DNA of 64,000 bases. Origin: Nocardia spumae (GTDB lineage Bacteria > Actinomycetota > Actinomycetes > Mycobacteriales > Mycobacteriaceae). Position 1 is the stretch's first letter; every line of letters starts with the position of its first letter. Positions 54,110 through 63,938 of this stretch are shown piece by piece. The notes under the pieces are model-generated. The model was not told the origin of the DNA. It did not search any database and saw only the letters and a program-made list of their open reading frames with translations. The stretch lies in NCBI RefSeq assembly GCF_020733635.1, contig NZ_JAJFZL010000001.1:806001-870000 (forward strand), written 5' to 3'. Made by a program: the position numbers and the translations under genes.

Positions 54110-55147
54110 TCAGGCGTGCTGTTCGCGTTTGCGGGTGAGTACGGCGGCCGCGGCGCCACCGGCGGCACCCAGGGCCAATGCGGTCGGCACGCCGATCTTG
54201 GCGGCCTTGCGGCCGGTACGGAAATCACGAATCTCCCAGCCACGATTCTTGGCGACCTCACGCAGATCCGAATCCGGGTTGATCGCCACCGCGGTTCCGG
54301 CCAAGGACAGCATCGGCACATCGTTGTGGCTGTCGGAATAGGCCGTGCAGCGCTTGAGATTGAGTCCCTCGCGAATCGCGAGCGTGCGCACGGCGTGTGC
54401 TTTGCCGAGGCCGTGCAGAATATCGCCGACCAGTCGCCCGGTGAACACACCGTCCACACTTTCGGCGACCGTGCCCAGCGCACCGGTCAAGCCCAGTCGT
54501 TTCGCGATGACCTGGGCGAGTTCGACCGGTGTCGCGGTGACGAGCCAGACCTGCTGCCCGGCGTCGAGATGCATTTGCGCCAGCGCCCGCGTACCGGGCC
54601 AGATCTTGTCGGCGATGATTTCGTCGTAGATTTCCTCGCCGAGCGCGGCCAGTTCGGCGGTGGAACGGCCGGCGATGAATGACAGCGCCTTTTCCTTTCC
54701 GCTGGCCATATCGCCCTGGCTCTCCTTGCCGGTGACCCGGAATTTCACCTGCTTCCAGGCCATATCGACCAGGTCCGAGGTCTTGAAATATTTCCGGGCC
54801 GCCAGCCCCCGCGCGAAGTGCACGATCGATGCGCCCTGCACCATCGTGTTGTCCACGTCGAAGAATGCCGCCGCGGTCAGATCCCTGGGCGGGCGCGCAT
54901 GCGACGGATATTCGGAATCGGATTCGGCCGCATCGGATTCCGCCAATTCCGCATCGTGCAGAGCCAAGGCCGCATCCGCACTGGCCTCACCGGCCAGATT
55001 GGCACGAACCTCTTCCTCGCTGGGTCCGAACGGACTGCGCGCGATCCGTGTGAGCTGGTCCGACAGACCCTGCCCCCAACGCGCCGGGAATTCGCCGAAC
55101 CTACCCGCGATGAAACCCGTCCTCGCATCTTTCGATCGTTCCGGCAC
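54110..55147 (-). CDS. serB1: HAD-IB family phosphatase (SerB1-like)
   Basis: A 345-residue HAD hydrolase. The nucleophile motif is D97-V-D99-N-T-M, motif II is in L-V-T-A-T-P and motif III/IV in [12 protein letters not shown]. The N-terminal 85 residues are an acidic extension and the C-terminus has an alanine/glycine-rich hydrophobic segment, probably a membrane anchor. Annotated as SerB1 by position; true phosphoserine phosphatase activity is uncertain in this HAD-IB group. GTG start with GGAGG five bases upstream. Confidence 0.85.
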   Translation of the reverse strand: MPERSKDARTGFIAGRFGEFPARWGQGLSDQLTRIARSPFGPSEEEVRANLAGEASADAALALHDAELAESDAAESDSEYPSHARPPRDLTAAAFFDVDNTMVQGASIVHFARGLAARKYFKTSDLVDMAWKQVKFRVTGKESQGDMASGKEKALSFIAGRSTAELAALGEEIYDEIIADKIWPGTRALAQMHLDAGQQVWLVTATPVELAQVIAKRLGLTGALGTVAESVDGVFTGRLVGDILHGLGKAHAVRTLAIREGLNLKRCTAYSDSHNDVPMLSLAGTAVAINPDSDLREVAKNRGWEIRDFRTGRKAAKIGVPTALALGAAGGAAAAVLTRKREQHA

Positions 55148-55229
55148 CAGTACCTCCGCCTGTTCCGCGCGAACACTCCAACATTAGCCGAGCGAAGCGA
55201 TGCCCCGACGGCTGCTGAGCAATGTGTGC

Positions 55230-55490
55230 TCAGCGACTCAAATCGGCGCGCAACCGGGGTTCGTCGACGTCGAAGTAACTGTGTTCCCGGCCGTCGAGCA
55301 ATACCACCGGCAGCCGGTCGCCGAACTCGGCGCGCAACGACGGATCGGTCGCCGCGGCCTCGTCGACGTCCACGGTCCCCGGTTCCAGTCCGAAGTCGGC
55401 GCAGATGCCACGTAGCTGGGTCAGTGCGATGGCGCACATACCGCAACCGGCGCGGGTCAGCAAAGTCACCGAATGTGTGGCAGTACTCAT
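55230..55490 (-). CDS. Glutaredoxin-like (DUF836) protein
   Basis: An 86-residue thioredoxin-fold protein with redox motif C16-G-M-C19 and the cis-proline region R-L-P-V-V-L-L-D-G-R-E-H-S-Y-F. Family members reduce disulfides with mycoredoxin-like chemistry. From memory Rv0508 lies on the same strand as hemA in M. tuberculosis; here it is on the opposite strand. Its divergent neighbour is rex, whose operator is about 209 bases from its ATG. Confidence 0.85.
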   Translation of the reverse strand: MSTATHSVTLLTRAGCGMCAIALTQLRGICADFGLEPGTVDVDEAAATDPSLRAEFGDRLPVVLLDGREHSYFDVDEPRLRADLSR

Positions 55491-55698
55491 GCCGTCATTA
55501 AATGCCACCACGCCGACACGGCGGCCATTACCCGCGGCCACGGTGAACGCGTGCGGGGAGTTCGTCCCGAATCTCCGGATACGGGCACCGAAAACGCCGG
55601 TCCGGCGCGCCTGCGTGTCAGCCGGTGGCGCGCGGCGGTTGAATGTGAGCAGCCATTCGCCGAGCCGACTAGCGGAGAGTGACTGAATTCACCGACTT

Positions 55699-55716
55699 TG
55701 TGCAGGGCTTCACAAG
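55699..55716 (+). promoter_or_regulatory. Rex operator (ROP) upstream of rex-hemACD
   Basis: TTGTGCAGGGCTTCACAA matches the Rex consensus TTGTGAANNNNTTCACAA with one mismatch (C for A in the left arm). It lies 160-177 bases before the rex start. In Streptomyces Rex represses its own rex-hemACD operon at such sites and releases DNA when NADH rises, so the operon here should respond to the NADH/NAD ratio. Confidence 0.85.
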
Positions 55717-55875
55717 CAGTTACGGTGGTGACACGCGACCCGCCTGCTTCTGGCGGCGGACGCACACGCACCCGTGTACCAACACCGATCCGATACCGAT
55801 GTCAGTCCCCCGGTGTCGGTAGTGGACAAGCGAAACCCCGGACCCTACCCCCGGCCGGACGAGGAGCCGAACGAC

Positions 55876-56748
55876 GTGACAGAGCAGCATGAGACGCCCG
55901 GTGGCGTCTCCGGCAGAGCTCTGAACAGCGTTTCCGGCAAATCCATCAACAAGGACATCCCGCAGGCCACGGTGACCCGCCTGGCCACCTACCTTCGAGT
56001 GCTGGCCGTCCTGGCCGACGAGGGTGTGCTCATCGTATCGAGTGAAGAACTGGCTGTCGCGGCGGGTGTCGGTTCGGCCAAGCTTCGCAAGGATCTGTCC
56101 TTCCTGGGCCCCAACGGAGTTCGCGGTGTCGGGTACGACGTCGCGAAATTGCGCCATCGCATCGAGGATGTGCTCGGGCTGGCGAACGGGCACCGGGTGA
56201 TCCTGGTGGGCGCCGGAAATCTGGGCCGGGCACTGGCCGGTTACGGCGGCTTCTCCCGACGCGGATTCACCACGGTCGGCATCTTCGACAGCGATCCGGC
56301 GGTGATCGGCACCCCGGTCAGCGGCCTGCGCGTGCGGGATACGGCGGTGCTGCGCGCCGCGGTCGCCGAACTCGCGCCCACCATCGCCGTCGTCACCGTT
56401 CCCGACGCCGCGGCCCAGAGTGTCTGCGATGAACTCGTTGCCGCCGGTGTGCAGTGCATTCTGAGCTTCTCGCCGGTGAACCTGGCCGTGCCGGCCTCGG
56501 TCGAGGTGCGCCGCGTCGACCTCGCTGTCGAACTGCAGATGCTGTCCTTCGAACGGGCCCGCAGCGCTGAACTCGAGGCCGCCGCCGAAGCCACCGATCG
56601 GGTCGCGGCGGGGGAGACCGTGCACGCGGTGTCCACGCCGATCGGCCGCCGGATGGCCGGGCGCGCCGCGCACCAGGCCAACCCCCACAAGACAACCTCG
56701 CATTCGGCAACGGAGCCAACCAGCAAGGGATCGGTGGTCGCACCATGA
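55876..56748 (+). CDS. rex: Redox-sensing transcriptional repressor Rex
   Basis: A 290-residue repressor: winged helix (about 25-75, with [17 protein letters not shown] in pieces), then a Rossmann domain with the NADH loop [13 protein letters not shown] 55876 is chosen for GAGGAG nine bases upstream; an ATG-like earlier start (55774) has none. Its stop overlaps hemA (ATGA). The C-terminal 40 residues are disordered. M. tuberculosis lacks rex at this site. Confidence 0.95.
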   Translation: MTEQHETPGGVSGRALNSVSGKSINKDIPQATVTRLATYLRVLAVLADEGVLIVSSEELAVAAGVGSAKLRKDLSFLGPNGVRGVGYDVAKLRHRIEDVLGLANGHRVILVGAGNLGRALAGYGGFSRRGFTTVGIFDSDPAVIGTPVSGLRVRDTAVLRAAVAELAPTIAVVTVPDAAAQSVCDELVAAGVQCILSFSPVNLAVPASVEVRRVDLAVELQMLSFERARSAELEAAAEATDRVAAGETVHAVSTPIGRRMAGRAAHQANPHKTTSHSATEPTSKGSVVAP

Positions 56749-58133
56749 GTGTGCTTCTCGTCGGAATATCGCATCGCAGCGCACCTGTTGCGGTGCTCGA
56801 GAAGGTCGCGGTCACCGAGGAGGACCGGCCCAAGCTCACCGACCGCATGCTGGCCTCTCAGCACATTTCCGAGGCGATGATCGTCTCCACCTGCAATCGG
56901 GTCGAGGTCTACGCCGTGGTCGACGCCTTCCACGGCGGTCTGGCCGAGGTCGGCGATCTGCTGGCCAAGCACGCCGATCTCTCCCTGCCGGAACTGACCA
57001 AGCACGCCTACGTGCGGTATTCCGAGGCGGCCGCGGAGCATCTGTTCGCGGTGGCCAGCGGGCTGGATTCGATGGTCGTCGGTGAGCAGCAGGTGCTCAG
57101 CCAGATCCGGTCCGCCTATGCCGCCGCCGATACCCAGCAGGCGGCCGGGCGCACCCTCCACGAACTGGCGCAGCACGCACTGCGGGTCGGTAAGCGGGTG
57201 CATTCGGAGACCGGTATCGACCGGGCCGGCGCCTCGGTGGTGTCGGTGGCGCTGGATCGCGCCTCCATGGTGCTCGGCGATCTCGCCGGCCGGACCGCGG
57301 TCGTGGTCGGGGCCGGTGCGATGGGCGGCCTGTCGGTGGCACATCTGGCGCGCGCCGGAATCGGCCGGATCATCGTGGTCAACCGCACGCTCGAGCGCGC
57401 CCAGCGGCTGGCCCACACCGCATCCACCATGCACGGCGCGTCGGCGGCGGCGATGGAGCTGTCGAACCTGGTCGAGGCCATGTCCGACGCCGATATCGTG
57501 ATCACCAGCACCGGTGCGGTCGGATCCGTGGTCAGCCTGGCCGATGCCCATCGAGCTCTGAACGTCTCGAAGTCCGGACATCAGATGGTGATCTGCGATC
57601 TGGGCCTGCCGCGCGATGTGGATCCCGCCGTGGCCGGTCTGCCCGATGTGACCGTCATCGACATGGAGACCCTTCAGCGCGATCCGGCCGCCGGCGCGGC
57701 CGCCGACGACACCAGTGCCGCGCGGGCGCTGGTCGCCGAGGAACTCGCCAAGTATCTGTCCGGCCAGCGGATGGCCGAGGTGACGCCGACCGTCGCCGCG
57801 CTGCGACAGCGCGCGGCCGAGGTGGTCGAGGCCGAGCTGATGCGGCTGGAATCCAAACTCCCCGATCTGGGCGATCCGCAGCGGGAAGAGGTGGCCCGCA
57901 CGGTGCGCCGGGTGGTCGACAAGCTGCTGCACGCGCCCACGGTTCGGGTCAAACAATTGGCCGCGGTTCCCGGCGGCGGCAGTTACGCCGAGGCGCTGCG
58001 CGAGTTGTTCGAACTGAAACCCGGTGCGGCACAAGCGGTGGCGGCACCGATGGAAATCGCCACGCTCGGCGGCGAATTGGCCGACGACTTCACCACGAGC
58101 CATCTCGGAGACGAACAGGGGCATCCGCAGTGA
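56745..58133 (+). CDS. hemA: Glutamyl-tRNA reductase
   Basis: A 462-residue enzyme making glutamate-1-semialdehyde, the first committed step of C5-pathway haem synthesis. Catalytic C50 lies in [18 protein letters not shown] at the start binds substrate; the NADPH domain has V-V-G-A-G-A-M-G. Translationally coupled to rex (ATGA), so redox repression directly limits haem entry flux. Confidence 0.97.
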   Translation: MSVLLVGISHRSAPVAVLEKVAVTEEDRPKLTDRMLASQHISEAMIVSTCNRVEVYAVVDAFHGGLAEVGDLLAKHADLSLPELTKHAYVRYSEAAAEHLFAVASGLDSMVVGEQQVLSQIRSAYAAADTQQAAGRTLHELAQHALRVGKRVHSETGIDRAGASVVSVALDRASMVLGDLAGRTAVVVGAGAMGGLSVAHLARAGIGRIIVVNRTLERAQRLAHTASTMHGASAAAMELSNLVEAMSDADIVITSTGAVGSVVSLADAHRALNVSKSGHQMVICDLGLPRDVDPAVAGLPDVTVIDMETLQRDPAAGAAADDTSAARALVAEELAKYLSGQRMAEVTPTVAALRQRAAEVVEAELMRLESKLPDLGDPQREEVARTVRRVVDKLLHAPTVRVKQLAAVPGGGSYAEALRELFELKPGAAQAVAAPMEIATLGGELADDFTTSHLGDEQGHPQ

Positions 58134-58138
58134 GCGCA

Positions 58139-58195
58139 GATATGGCTGTCGCCGGCGTAGATATGGCTGTCGCCGGCGTAGATATGGCTGTCGCC
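58139..58195 (+). repeat. 21-bp tandem repeat between hemA and hemC
   Basis: The unit GATATGGCTGTCGCCGGCGTA is present at 58139-58159 and 58160-58180, with a third copy cut to 15 bases (58181-58195). In frame with hemC it would encode D-M-A-V-A-G-V repeats. Because hemC has a better start downstream (58235), the repeat is probably untranslated or an optional N-terminal extension. Confidence 0.8.
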
Positions 58196-58234
58196 ATGGG
58201 TACCGCTACCGAGGCAGACGAGCAGGAGCACGAT

Positions 58235-59233
58235 ATGACGCGACGCGGGACGCCGGACACACCGTGGCGGATCGGTACGCGCGGCAGCGTGCTGGCGCTC
58301 ACCCAGGCCGGCACCGTCCGCGATGCGCTGATCGCTGCCGGACAGCACGCCGAACTGGTCATCGTGAAGACCGCGGGTGACAAATCCTCCGATCCGGTCG
58401 AGAAGATCGGCGTCGGTGTGTTCACCGCGGCCCTGCGTGAGGAACTGGCGGCCGGGTCCGTGGACATCGCGGTGCACTCCTACAAGGACCTGCCCACCGC
58501 GCCGGACCCGCGCTTCACCATCGCCGCGATACCGCCGCGGGAGGACCCGCGTGACGCGCTGGTGGCGCGCGACGGAATGGTGCTGGGCGAACTGCCCGCC
58601 GGATCCCGGATCGGCACCTCCGCCCCACGGCGTGCCGCTCAATTGCGAGCCCTCGGGCTCGGACTCGAGATTCTGCCGTTGCGCGGAAATATCGACACCA
58701 GACTTCGTAAGGTCGCCGACGGCGAACTCGATGCCATCGTGATCGCGCGGGCCGGGCTGTCCCGCACCGATCGCCTCGGCACGATCACCGAAACCCTGGA
58801 GCCGGTACAGGTACTGCCTGCCCCCGCCCAGGGCGCGCTCGCGGTCGAATGCCGCAGCGAGGAAGGCGATCTCGTCACCATCCTGTCCACCCTCGACGAT
58901 CCGGCCACCAGAGCCACGGTCGTCGCCGAACGTGCGTTGCTGGCCGAGCTCGAGGCCGGTTGCACGGCACCGATCGGTGCGCTGGCCGAAGTCGTCGAAT
59001 CGCTCGACGACGGCGGCCGTGTGGTGGAGGAATTGTCGTTGCGCGCGGGTGCGGCGGCAATCGACGGCTCGGATGTCATCCGGGCCTCTGCGGTGGGCTC
59101 GCTCGCGGATGCCGAGCAGCTTGGCCGCGAGCTGGCGCGCGAGCTCCTGGAGCTGGGGGCGCGCGACCTGCTGGCCGGTGCTCCGGCCGTGTCCGACTTC
59201 ACCAATTCCAGCCCGATGGAGAACCAACCATGA
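58235..59233 (+). CDS. hemC: Hydroxymethylbilane synthase (porphobilinogen deaminase)
   Basis: A 332-residue enzyme polymerising four porphobilinogens. Dipyrromethane cofactor cysteine is C243 (E-A-G-C-T-A-P-I-G); substrate-binding arginines lie in G-T-R-G-S and [11 protein letters not shown] 58235 has AGGAG upstream and gives the family length. An alternative GTG 58130 overlaps hemA but would add repeat-coded residues. Ends overlapping hemD (ATGA). Confidence 0.95.
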   Translation: MTRRGTPDTPWRIGTRGSVLALTQAGTVRDALIAAGQHAELVIVKTAGDKSSDPVEKIGVGVFTAALREELAAGSVDIAVHSYKDLPTAPDPRFTIAAIPPREDPRDALVARDGMVLGELPAGSRIGTSAPRRAAQLRALGLGLEILPLRGNIDTRLRKVADGELDAIVIARAGLSRTDRLGTITETLEPVQVLPAPAQGALAVECRSEEGDLVTILSTLDDPATRATVVAERALLAELEAGCTAPIGALAEVVESLDDGGRVVEELSLRAGAAAIDGSDVIRASAVGSLADAEQLGRELARELLELGARDLLAGAPAVSDFTNSSPMENQP

Positions 59234-60801
59234 GCGAGCGCAGCCGAGCCACCAAGAAGCATCCCGGTCGGATTCTGTTCGTCGGGTCGGGTCCGGGCGA
59301 CCCGGCGCTGCTCACCGTCCGCGCCCGCGAGGTGCTGGGGCGAGCCCGACTGGCGTTCACCGATCCGGATGTCGACAAGGGTGTGCTGGCCATGATCGGC
59401 ACCGCCGTCGAGCCCGGGCCCGACGGTGAGTCCGAGGTCGACGTCCGCCCCGCGCTGGGCGAACCCGCCGAGGTCGCCAAGACGCTGGTCCACGAGGCCC
59501 GTGCCGGACACGATGTCGTACGTCTGGTCTCCGGTGACCCGATGACCACCGATTCGGTGATCGCCGAGGTCAACGCGGTCACCCGGTCGCATATGACTTT
59601 CGAGGTGCTGCCCGGCCTGCCCTCGGCGACCACGGTGCCCGCGTACGCGGGGATCGCGCTGGGCTCCTCGCATACCGAGGTCGATGTCCGCGGCGAGGTC
59701 GATTGGGCCTCCGTCGCCGCCGCCCCCGGCCCACTGGTCCTGCACGCCACCTCCGGGCATCTGGCCGAGACCGCGAGTGCGCTGGTCGAGAACGGGCTCG
59801 CACCGCAGACCCCGGTCGCGGTGACCGTCCGTGGCACCAGCCGCCAGCAGCGCACCATCGAGGCGACGCTGGCCACTCTGAACTCCGCCGCCTCCGAACT
59901 GGTCGGACCGCTCGTGGTCACGGTCGGCAAGGAGGTCGAGAAGCGCACCAAGATGTCGTGGTGGGAGTCGCGGGCCCTGTACGGCTGGACCGTGCTGGTG
60001 CCGCGCACCAAGGAGCAGGCCGGTGAGATGAGCGAGAAGCTCGTCATGCACGGCGCCATCCCGATGGAAGTACCCACCATCGCGGTCGAACCGCCGCGCA
60101 GCCCCGCTCAGATGGAGCGGGCGGTCAAGGGTCTGGTCGACGGCCGCTACCAGTGGGTGGTGTTCACCTCCACGAACGCGGTGCGCGCGGTGTGGGAGAA
60201 GTTCGGCGAATTCGGTCTGGACGCGCGGGCCTTCTCCGGTGTGAAGATCGCCTGTGTCGGTGAGGCGACCGCCGAAAGGGTGCGCTCGTTCGGCATCAAC
60301 CCCGAACTGGTGCCCAGTGGTGAACAGTCCTCGGAGGGCCTGCTGGCCGACTTCCCGCCCTACGACGATGTTTTCGATCCGGTGAACCGGGTGCTGCTGC
60401 CGCGCGCGGATATCGCCACCGAGACTCTCGCCGAAGGCCTGCGTGACCGTGGCTGGGAGATCGACGATGTGACCGCATACCGGACTGTGCGTGCCTCGCC
60501 GCCGCCGGCCGAGACCCGCGAGATGATCAAGACCGGCGGATTCGACGCCGTGCTGTTCACCTCGTCGTCGACGGTCCGGAATCTGGTGGGTATCGCCGGA
60601 AAGCCGCACGCGCGCACCATCGTCGCGTGCATCGGCCCGAAAACCGCCGAGACGGCAATCGAATTCGGCCTGCGCGTCGATGTGCAGCCGGAGACGGCCC
60701 AGGTCGGACCGCTGGTCGATGCCCTGGCCGAACATGCCGCACATCTGCGCGCCGAGGGCCTGCTGCCCCCGCCGCGTAAGAAGAGCCGCCGCAGCCGCTA
60801 G
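59230..60801 (+). CDS. hemD: Fused uroporphyrinogen-III C-methyltransferase/synthase (HemD)
   Basis: A 523-residue fusion. Residues 1-240 resemble SUMT/CysG methylases ([12 protein letters not shown] near residue 18, S-G-D-P-M and L-P-G-L-P-S-A). Residues 255-510 are the HemD synthase (V-F-T-S-T-N-A-V-R and [11 protein letters not shown]). The SUMT half has sequence changes, as in other actinobacteria, so its methylase activity is unproven; the synthase half should make uroporphyrinogen III. Last gene of the rex-hemACD operon. C-terminus is lysine/arginine-rich. About 250 bases with no gene follow. Confidence 0.9.
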   Translation: MSERSRATKKHPGRILFVGSGPGDPALLTVRAREVLGRARLAFTDPDVDKGVLAMIGTAVEPGPDGESEVDVRPALGEPAEVAKTLVHEARAGHDVVRLVSGDPMTTDSVIAEVNAVTRSHMTFEVLPGLPSATTVPAYAGIALGSSHTEVDVRGEVDWASVAAAPGPLVLHATSGHLAETASALVENGLAPQTPVAVTVRGTSRQQRTIEATLATLNSAASELVGPLVVTVGKEVEKRTKMSWWESRALYGWTVLVPRTKEQAGEMSEKLVMHGAIPMEVPTIAVEPPRSPAQMERAVKGLVDGRYQWVVFTSTNAVRAVWEKFGEFGLDARAFSGVKIACVGEATAERVRSFGINPELVPSGEQSSEGLLADFPPYDDVFDPVNRVLLPRADIATETLAEGLRDRGWEIDDVTAYRTVRASPPPAETREMIKTGGFDAVLFTSSSTVRNLVGIAGKPHARTIVACIGPKTAETAIEFGLRVDVQPETAQVGPLVDALAEHAAHLRAEGLLPPPRKKSRRSR

Positions 60802-61050
60802 TCGTACCCGCCGGTGCGGGACCGGCCATTCGATCACCTGGTTGCGCCCGGTCGCGGCGGGGAGCCGGCGGCCGGCAGCGCCCCGCCGAGCCCGCGCACG
60901 ATCGACGCGCGCGGGCCGATGGTGAGCGCGCGGCGAGTAGCCTCGGTGCGAATTCCCTTGGCCGACAGCGTGTTCGGCCTCGGGAATCTGTGCGAATGCT
61001 GCCCTGTCGCGCGCTGGCACCCGGCTCGACGCCGCGGCCGCGAAGGCGGC

Positions 61051-61329
61051 TCAGGCTCGGCGCACCCGCATGAAGTCGCGGACCAGCCGGCAGGTCTTAT
61101 CGGACGGTGGACGGATGCCGATGGCGTCGGCGGTGCGGCGAATGGTGTGGTTATCGGCCAGATTGGCGCGGTAGACGCCGGAATCCAGCAGGGCGATGGC
61201 CAGCCGCATGGCCTTGAGCCGGCGATTGTGCATGACATACCACGACCGCGGGCGGCCGGCGGGCAGGCGATGCTTCACCAGCGGGACATAGGGATCGATG
61301 ACGACAGGTGCGGTGGACACTCGAGACAT
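61051..61329 (-). CDS. Small conserved hypothetical protein in the hem cluster
   Basis: A 92-residue basic soluble protein with R-S-W-Y-V-M-H-N-R-R-L-K-A-M and R-R-T-A-D-A-I-G-I-R near the middle. No family recognised. GGGGAGGATTTC gives a strong ribosome binding site for ATG 61329. It is on the opposite strand between hemD and hemB, divergent from hemB. Confidence 0.65.
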   Translation of the reverse strand: MSRVSTAPVVIDPYVPLVKHRLPAGRPRSWYVMHNRRLKAMRLAIALLDSGVYRANLADNHTIRRTADAIGIRPPSDKTCRLVRDFMRVRRA

Positions 61330-61490
61330 GAAATCCTCCCCTCGAACACATCTTCGATTCTACCCGAACCCACCGACAAAAACCGCGGCTCACAAGGGTT
61401 TTCGAGCGCCGGTGAGCGCCGATGTGACCTACGTTGCTGTCCCGCACAGGCGGCTGCGCCGGTAGCCACCGCGGGGCGTATCGTGCGGTT

Positions 61491-62468
61491 ATGACCGGAA
61501 TGGACCGCCCACGGCGGTTGCGTCGTACCCCCGCGATGCGTCGCCTAGTTGCCGAAACCACCCTGCAGCCAAGACAATTGGTGCTGCCGATGTTCGTCGC
61601 CGACGGGCTGGACGAACCGCGCGAGATCAGCTCGATGCCGGGTGTGCACCAGCATTCGATGGATTCGCTGCGGAAGGCCGCCGCCGAGGCGGTCGGGGCC
61701 GGGGTCGGTGGCCTCATGCTGTTCGGGGTACCGCGCCCCGAGGACAAGGATGCGGCGGGCACCCAGGCGAGTGCGCCGGAGGGCATCCTCAACCGCGGAC
61801 TCCGCGCGCTCGTCGAGGAAGTGGGCGGCGATACGGTCGTCATGGCCGACACCTGCCTCGACGAGTTCACCGATCACGGCCACTGCGGTGTGCTGGCCGC
61901 CGACGGCGCGGTCGACAACGACGCGACCGTGCGGCGGTACGTCGAGATGGCGCTGGCCCAGGCCGAGACCGGCGCCGATCTGCTGGGTACCAGCGGCATG
62001 ATGGACGGTCAGGTCGGCGCGATCCGCGCGGGTCTCGACGCCGCGGGGTACGCCGATACCGGCATCCTGGCCTACGCGGCCAAATACGCCTCGGCGTTCT
62101 ACGGCCCGTTCCGCGAGGCCGTCGGTTCGTCGCTGCAGGGTGATCGCCGCACCTATCAGCAGGATGCGGCCAATCGTCGGGAATCGCTGCGTGAGCTGGA
62201 GCTGGATCTGGCCGAGGGCGCCGATATCGTGATGGTCAAACCCGCCATGTCGTATCTGGACATCCTCCGCGATGTCGCCGATCATTCGACCGTCCCGGTG
62301 GCGGCCTATCAGATCTCCGGTGAGTACGCGATGATCACCGCCGCCGCCGAACGGGGCTGGATCGATCGCCGCGGCGCCATCCTGGAATCCCTCGTCGGCA
62401 TTCGCCGGGCGGGTGCGGACATCGTGCTCACCTACTGGGCCACCGAGGCCGCGCACTGGCTGTCGTGA
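61491..62468 (+). CDS. hemB: Porphobilinogen synthase (5-aminolaevulinate dehydratase)
   Basis: A 325-residue TIM-barrel enzyme: Schiff-base lysines in [10 protein letters not shown] and M-V-K-P-A-M-S-Y; metal-site [15 protein letters not shown]. Two aminolaevulinates give porphobilinogen. TATCGT (61479-61484) six bases before ATG 61491 points to a leaderless transcript separate from rex-hemACD. Overlaps the next gene by four bases. Confidence 0.96.
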   Translation: MTGMDRPRRLRRTPAMRRLVAETTLQPRQLVLPMFVADGLDEPREISSMPGVHQHSMDSLRKAAAEAVGAGVGGLMLFGVPRPEDKDAAGTQASAPEGILNRGLRALVEEVGGDTVVMADTCLDEFTDHGHCGVLAADGAVDNDATVRRYVEMALAQAETGADLLGTSGMMDGQVGAIRAGLDAAGYADTGILAYAAKYASAFYGPFREAVGSSLQGDRRTYQQDAANRRESLRELELDLAEGADIVMVKPAMSYLDILRDVADHSTVPVAAYQISGEYAMITAAAERGWIDRRGAILESLVGIRRAGADIVLTYWATEAAHWLS

Positions 62469-62983
62469 ACCCGACCACTCTGCCGGCCGAGCCCGGTACG
62501 CAAACCAGACCCGAGGATGTGCGCACCGCCTGCCAACTGTGGTGGGGGGTCATCGGACTCGGCATCGTGCGCCTGATCCTGGGCGCGGTCGACGGCCTCG
62601 GGAACCGGCACGATATCGCCCAGAACTTCTACGACCAGCTCCGCAACGAGCGGACCGAGTTCAGTCTGTCGCAGATGGAGTTCGCGGTCTCGATCCTCGA
62701 GGTGCTGATCCTGACCTACGGTCTGGCCCTGGCCACCGGCGCCGTGGCCGTCGTGTATCAACTCGGGCTCGGGCGCCTGTGGGCACGCGCGATCGGCGAA
62801 GTGGCGACCGTGGTGCTCGTTCTCGGCGCGATCGGATCGTTGTTCGGCCTCGGTACCGAGAACGGCGCCATGGCGGTGCTCATCGGAGCCGCGGTGATCT
62901 TGCAGGCGGTGCTGGCCTGCGGCGCCGTATTCCTCTGCCGCAGAGCCGAATCCGGTGCCTATTTCCGTGCCAACGGCCGCTGA
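62465..62983 (+). CDS. Integral membrane protein downstream of hemB (Rv0513-like)
   Basis: A 172-residue protein with four membrane helices (about 25-43, 75-97, 107-127 and 131-155) and a soluble N-terminal tail with [14 protein letters not shown] overlap with hemB shows co-translation. Role unknown; its position suggests haem or envelope metabolism. Confidence 0.75.
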   Translation: MNPTTLPAEPGTQTRPEDVRTACQLWWGVIGLGIVRLILGAVDGLGNRHDIAQNFYDQLRNERTEFSLSQMEFAVSILEVLILTYGLALATGAVAVVYQLGLGRLWARAIGEVATVVLVLGAIGSLFGLGTENGAMAVLIGAAVILQAVLACGAVFLCRRAESGAYFRANGR

Positions 62984-63169
62984 GACGGCATCGCGAATTT
63001 GTCACGCGCCGACCGGGATGTATGGTGAGGGTTGTCACAGATAGCTCGGGAACTGAAAGTCGTTGGTCGTGCGTTGTTCTTCGGATGGGCTCTTTCGGTC
63101 GATGGTCACATCGATCGACGGCCGCGATGGGAACCCGGCGTGGATGGCTTCGGTGGATCGGAGACATCG

Positions 63170-63289
63170 ATGCGCGTGGTGATTCAACAGCGGCAGAGCA
63201 TTCGACGCGATGTGGTAGTGATGGGTTTGCTGCTGCTGTTCGCACTGCTCACCCTCGTAGTCCTGCTGCTCCCGGGGAAGGTCGGCTGA
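63170..63289 (+). CDS. Single-pass 39-residue membrane protein
   Basis: M-R-V-V-I-Q-Q-R-Q-S-I-R-R-D leads into one hydrophobic helix (about 18-36). GGAG lies ten bases before the ATG. A longer frame from TTG 63032 exists, but its extra codons are AT-rich at third positions and look non-coding. The function of such mini-membrane proteins is unknown. Confidence 0.6.
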   Translation: MRVVIQQRQSIRRDVVVMGLLLLFALLTLVVLLLPGKVG

Positions 63290-63341
63290 CTTCGCCGCCA
63301 CCCGCTCGGATGAGCACGTGCGTCGCATTCGGAGGTCCTGC

Positions 63342-63938
63342 GTGAACGACGCCCACCCCACCACCGCGGTCCGTCCGGATTCGGTGTTGTTCAGTGAGCC
63401 CGGTGCGCGCTGGCGCTCGGTGGCCTACGGTCCGCTGCTCTGTCTGGTGGTCCTGATTCTCGAACTGGTGCTGCGGCGCGGTCCGGTGCACTGGTTCGGC
63501 CTCGTCTTCTGCGCGGTCCTGCTCGCCGGGTTCGTGACCTTGCAGGTCGTGGCCGGTAAACGGCACGTCAGTGTCGAACTCACCGAATCCCGGCTGCGCG
63601 AGGGGACCGAAACCGTATCGCTGGATTCCATCGCGCGGGTCTTCCCGGAACACGACGAGGAATCCTGGGACGATGATCCGTGGCAGTCGGCCCGCGCCCT
63701 GGGCGAGCTCACCGGGGTACCGCGCCGGCGCACCGGGATCGGCCTGAAGCTGCGCGACGGCGGCATGGTCCAGGCGTGGGCCCGCGACCATCGTGGCCTG
63801 CGTGCGCAGTTGACCGCCGCGATCGAGGCCCGGGCCGAGAACAGCGCCGATGCCGGGGAGGCATCGGACATCGCCGCCGTGGCGAACAGCGAACCTGCCG
63901 GGGACGCGTCTAGCGAGGGCAAGGAGGACGTGGCGTGA
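63342..63938 (+). CDS. Membrane protein with PH-like domain (Rv0513/Rv0514 region)
   Basis: A 198-residue protein: two N-terminal helices (about 27-63), then a PH-like beta domain (V-S-V-E-L-T-E-S-R-L-R-E-G and later R-R-T-G-I-G-L-K-L-R-D-G) and an acidic disordered tail. Many actinobacterial membrane proteins of this type are uncharacterised. GTG 63342 is decided by GGAGG seven bases upstream. Overlaps the last gene by four bases. Confidence 0.7.
   Translation: MNDAHPTTAVRPDSVLFSEPGARWRSVAYGPLLCLVVLILELVLRRGPVHWFGLVFCAVLLAGFVTLQVVAGKRHVSVELTESRLREGTETVSLDSIARVFPEHDEESWDDDPWQSARALGELTGVPRRRTGIGLKLRDGGMVQAWARDHRGLRAQLTAAIEARAENSADAGEASDIAAVANSEPAGDASSEGKEDVA

Noticed and set aside
56241..58124. 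A 627-codon minus-strand frame opposite rex-hemA
   Set aside because: It runs exactly antisense to two well-recognised enzymes and has a histidine/arginine-rich composition seen in shadows.
63032..63169. Longer start (TTG 63032) for the mini-membrane protein
   Set aside because: Codon third positions are AT-rich and a better ATG with GGAG follows.
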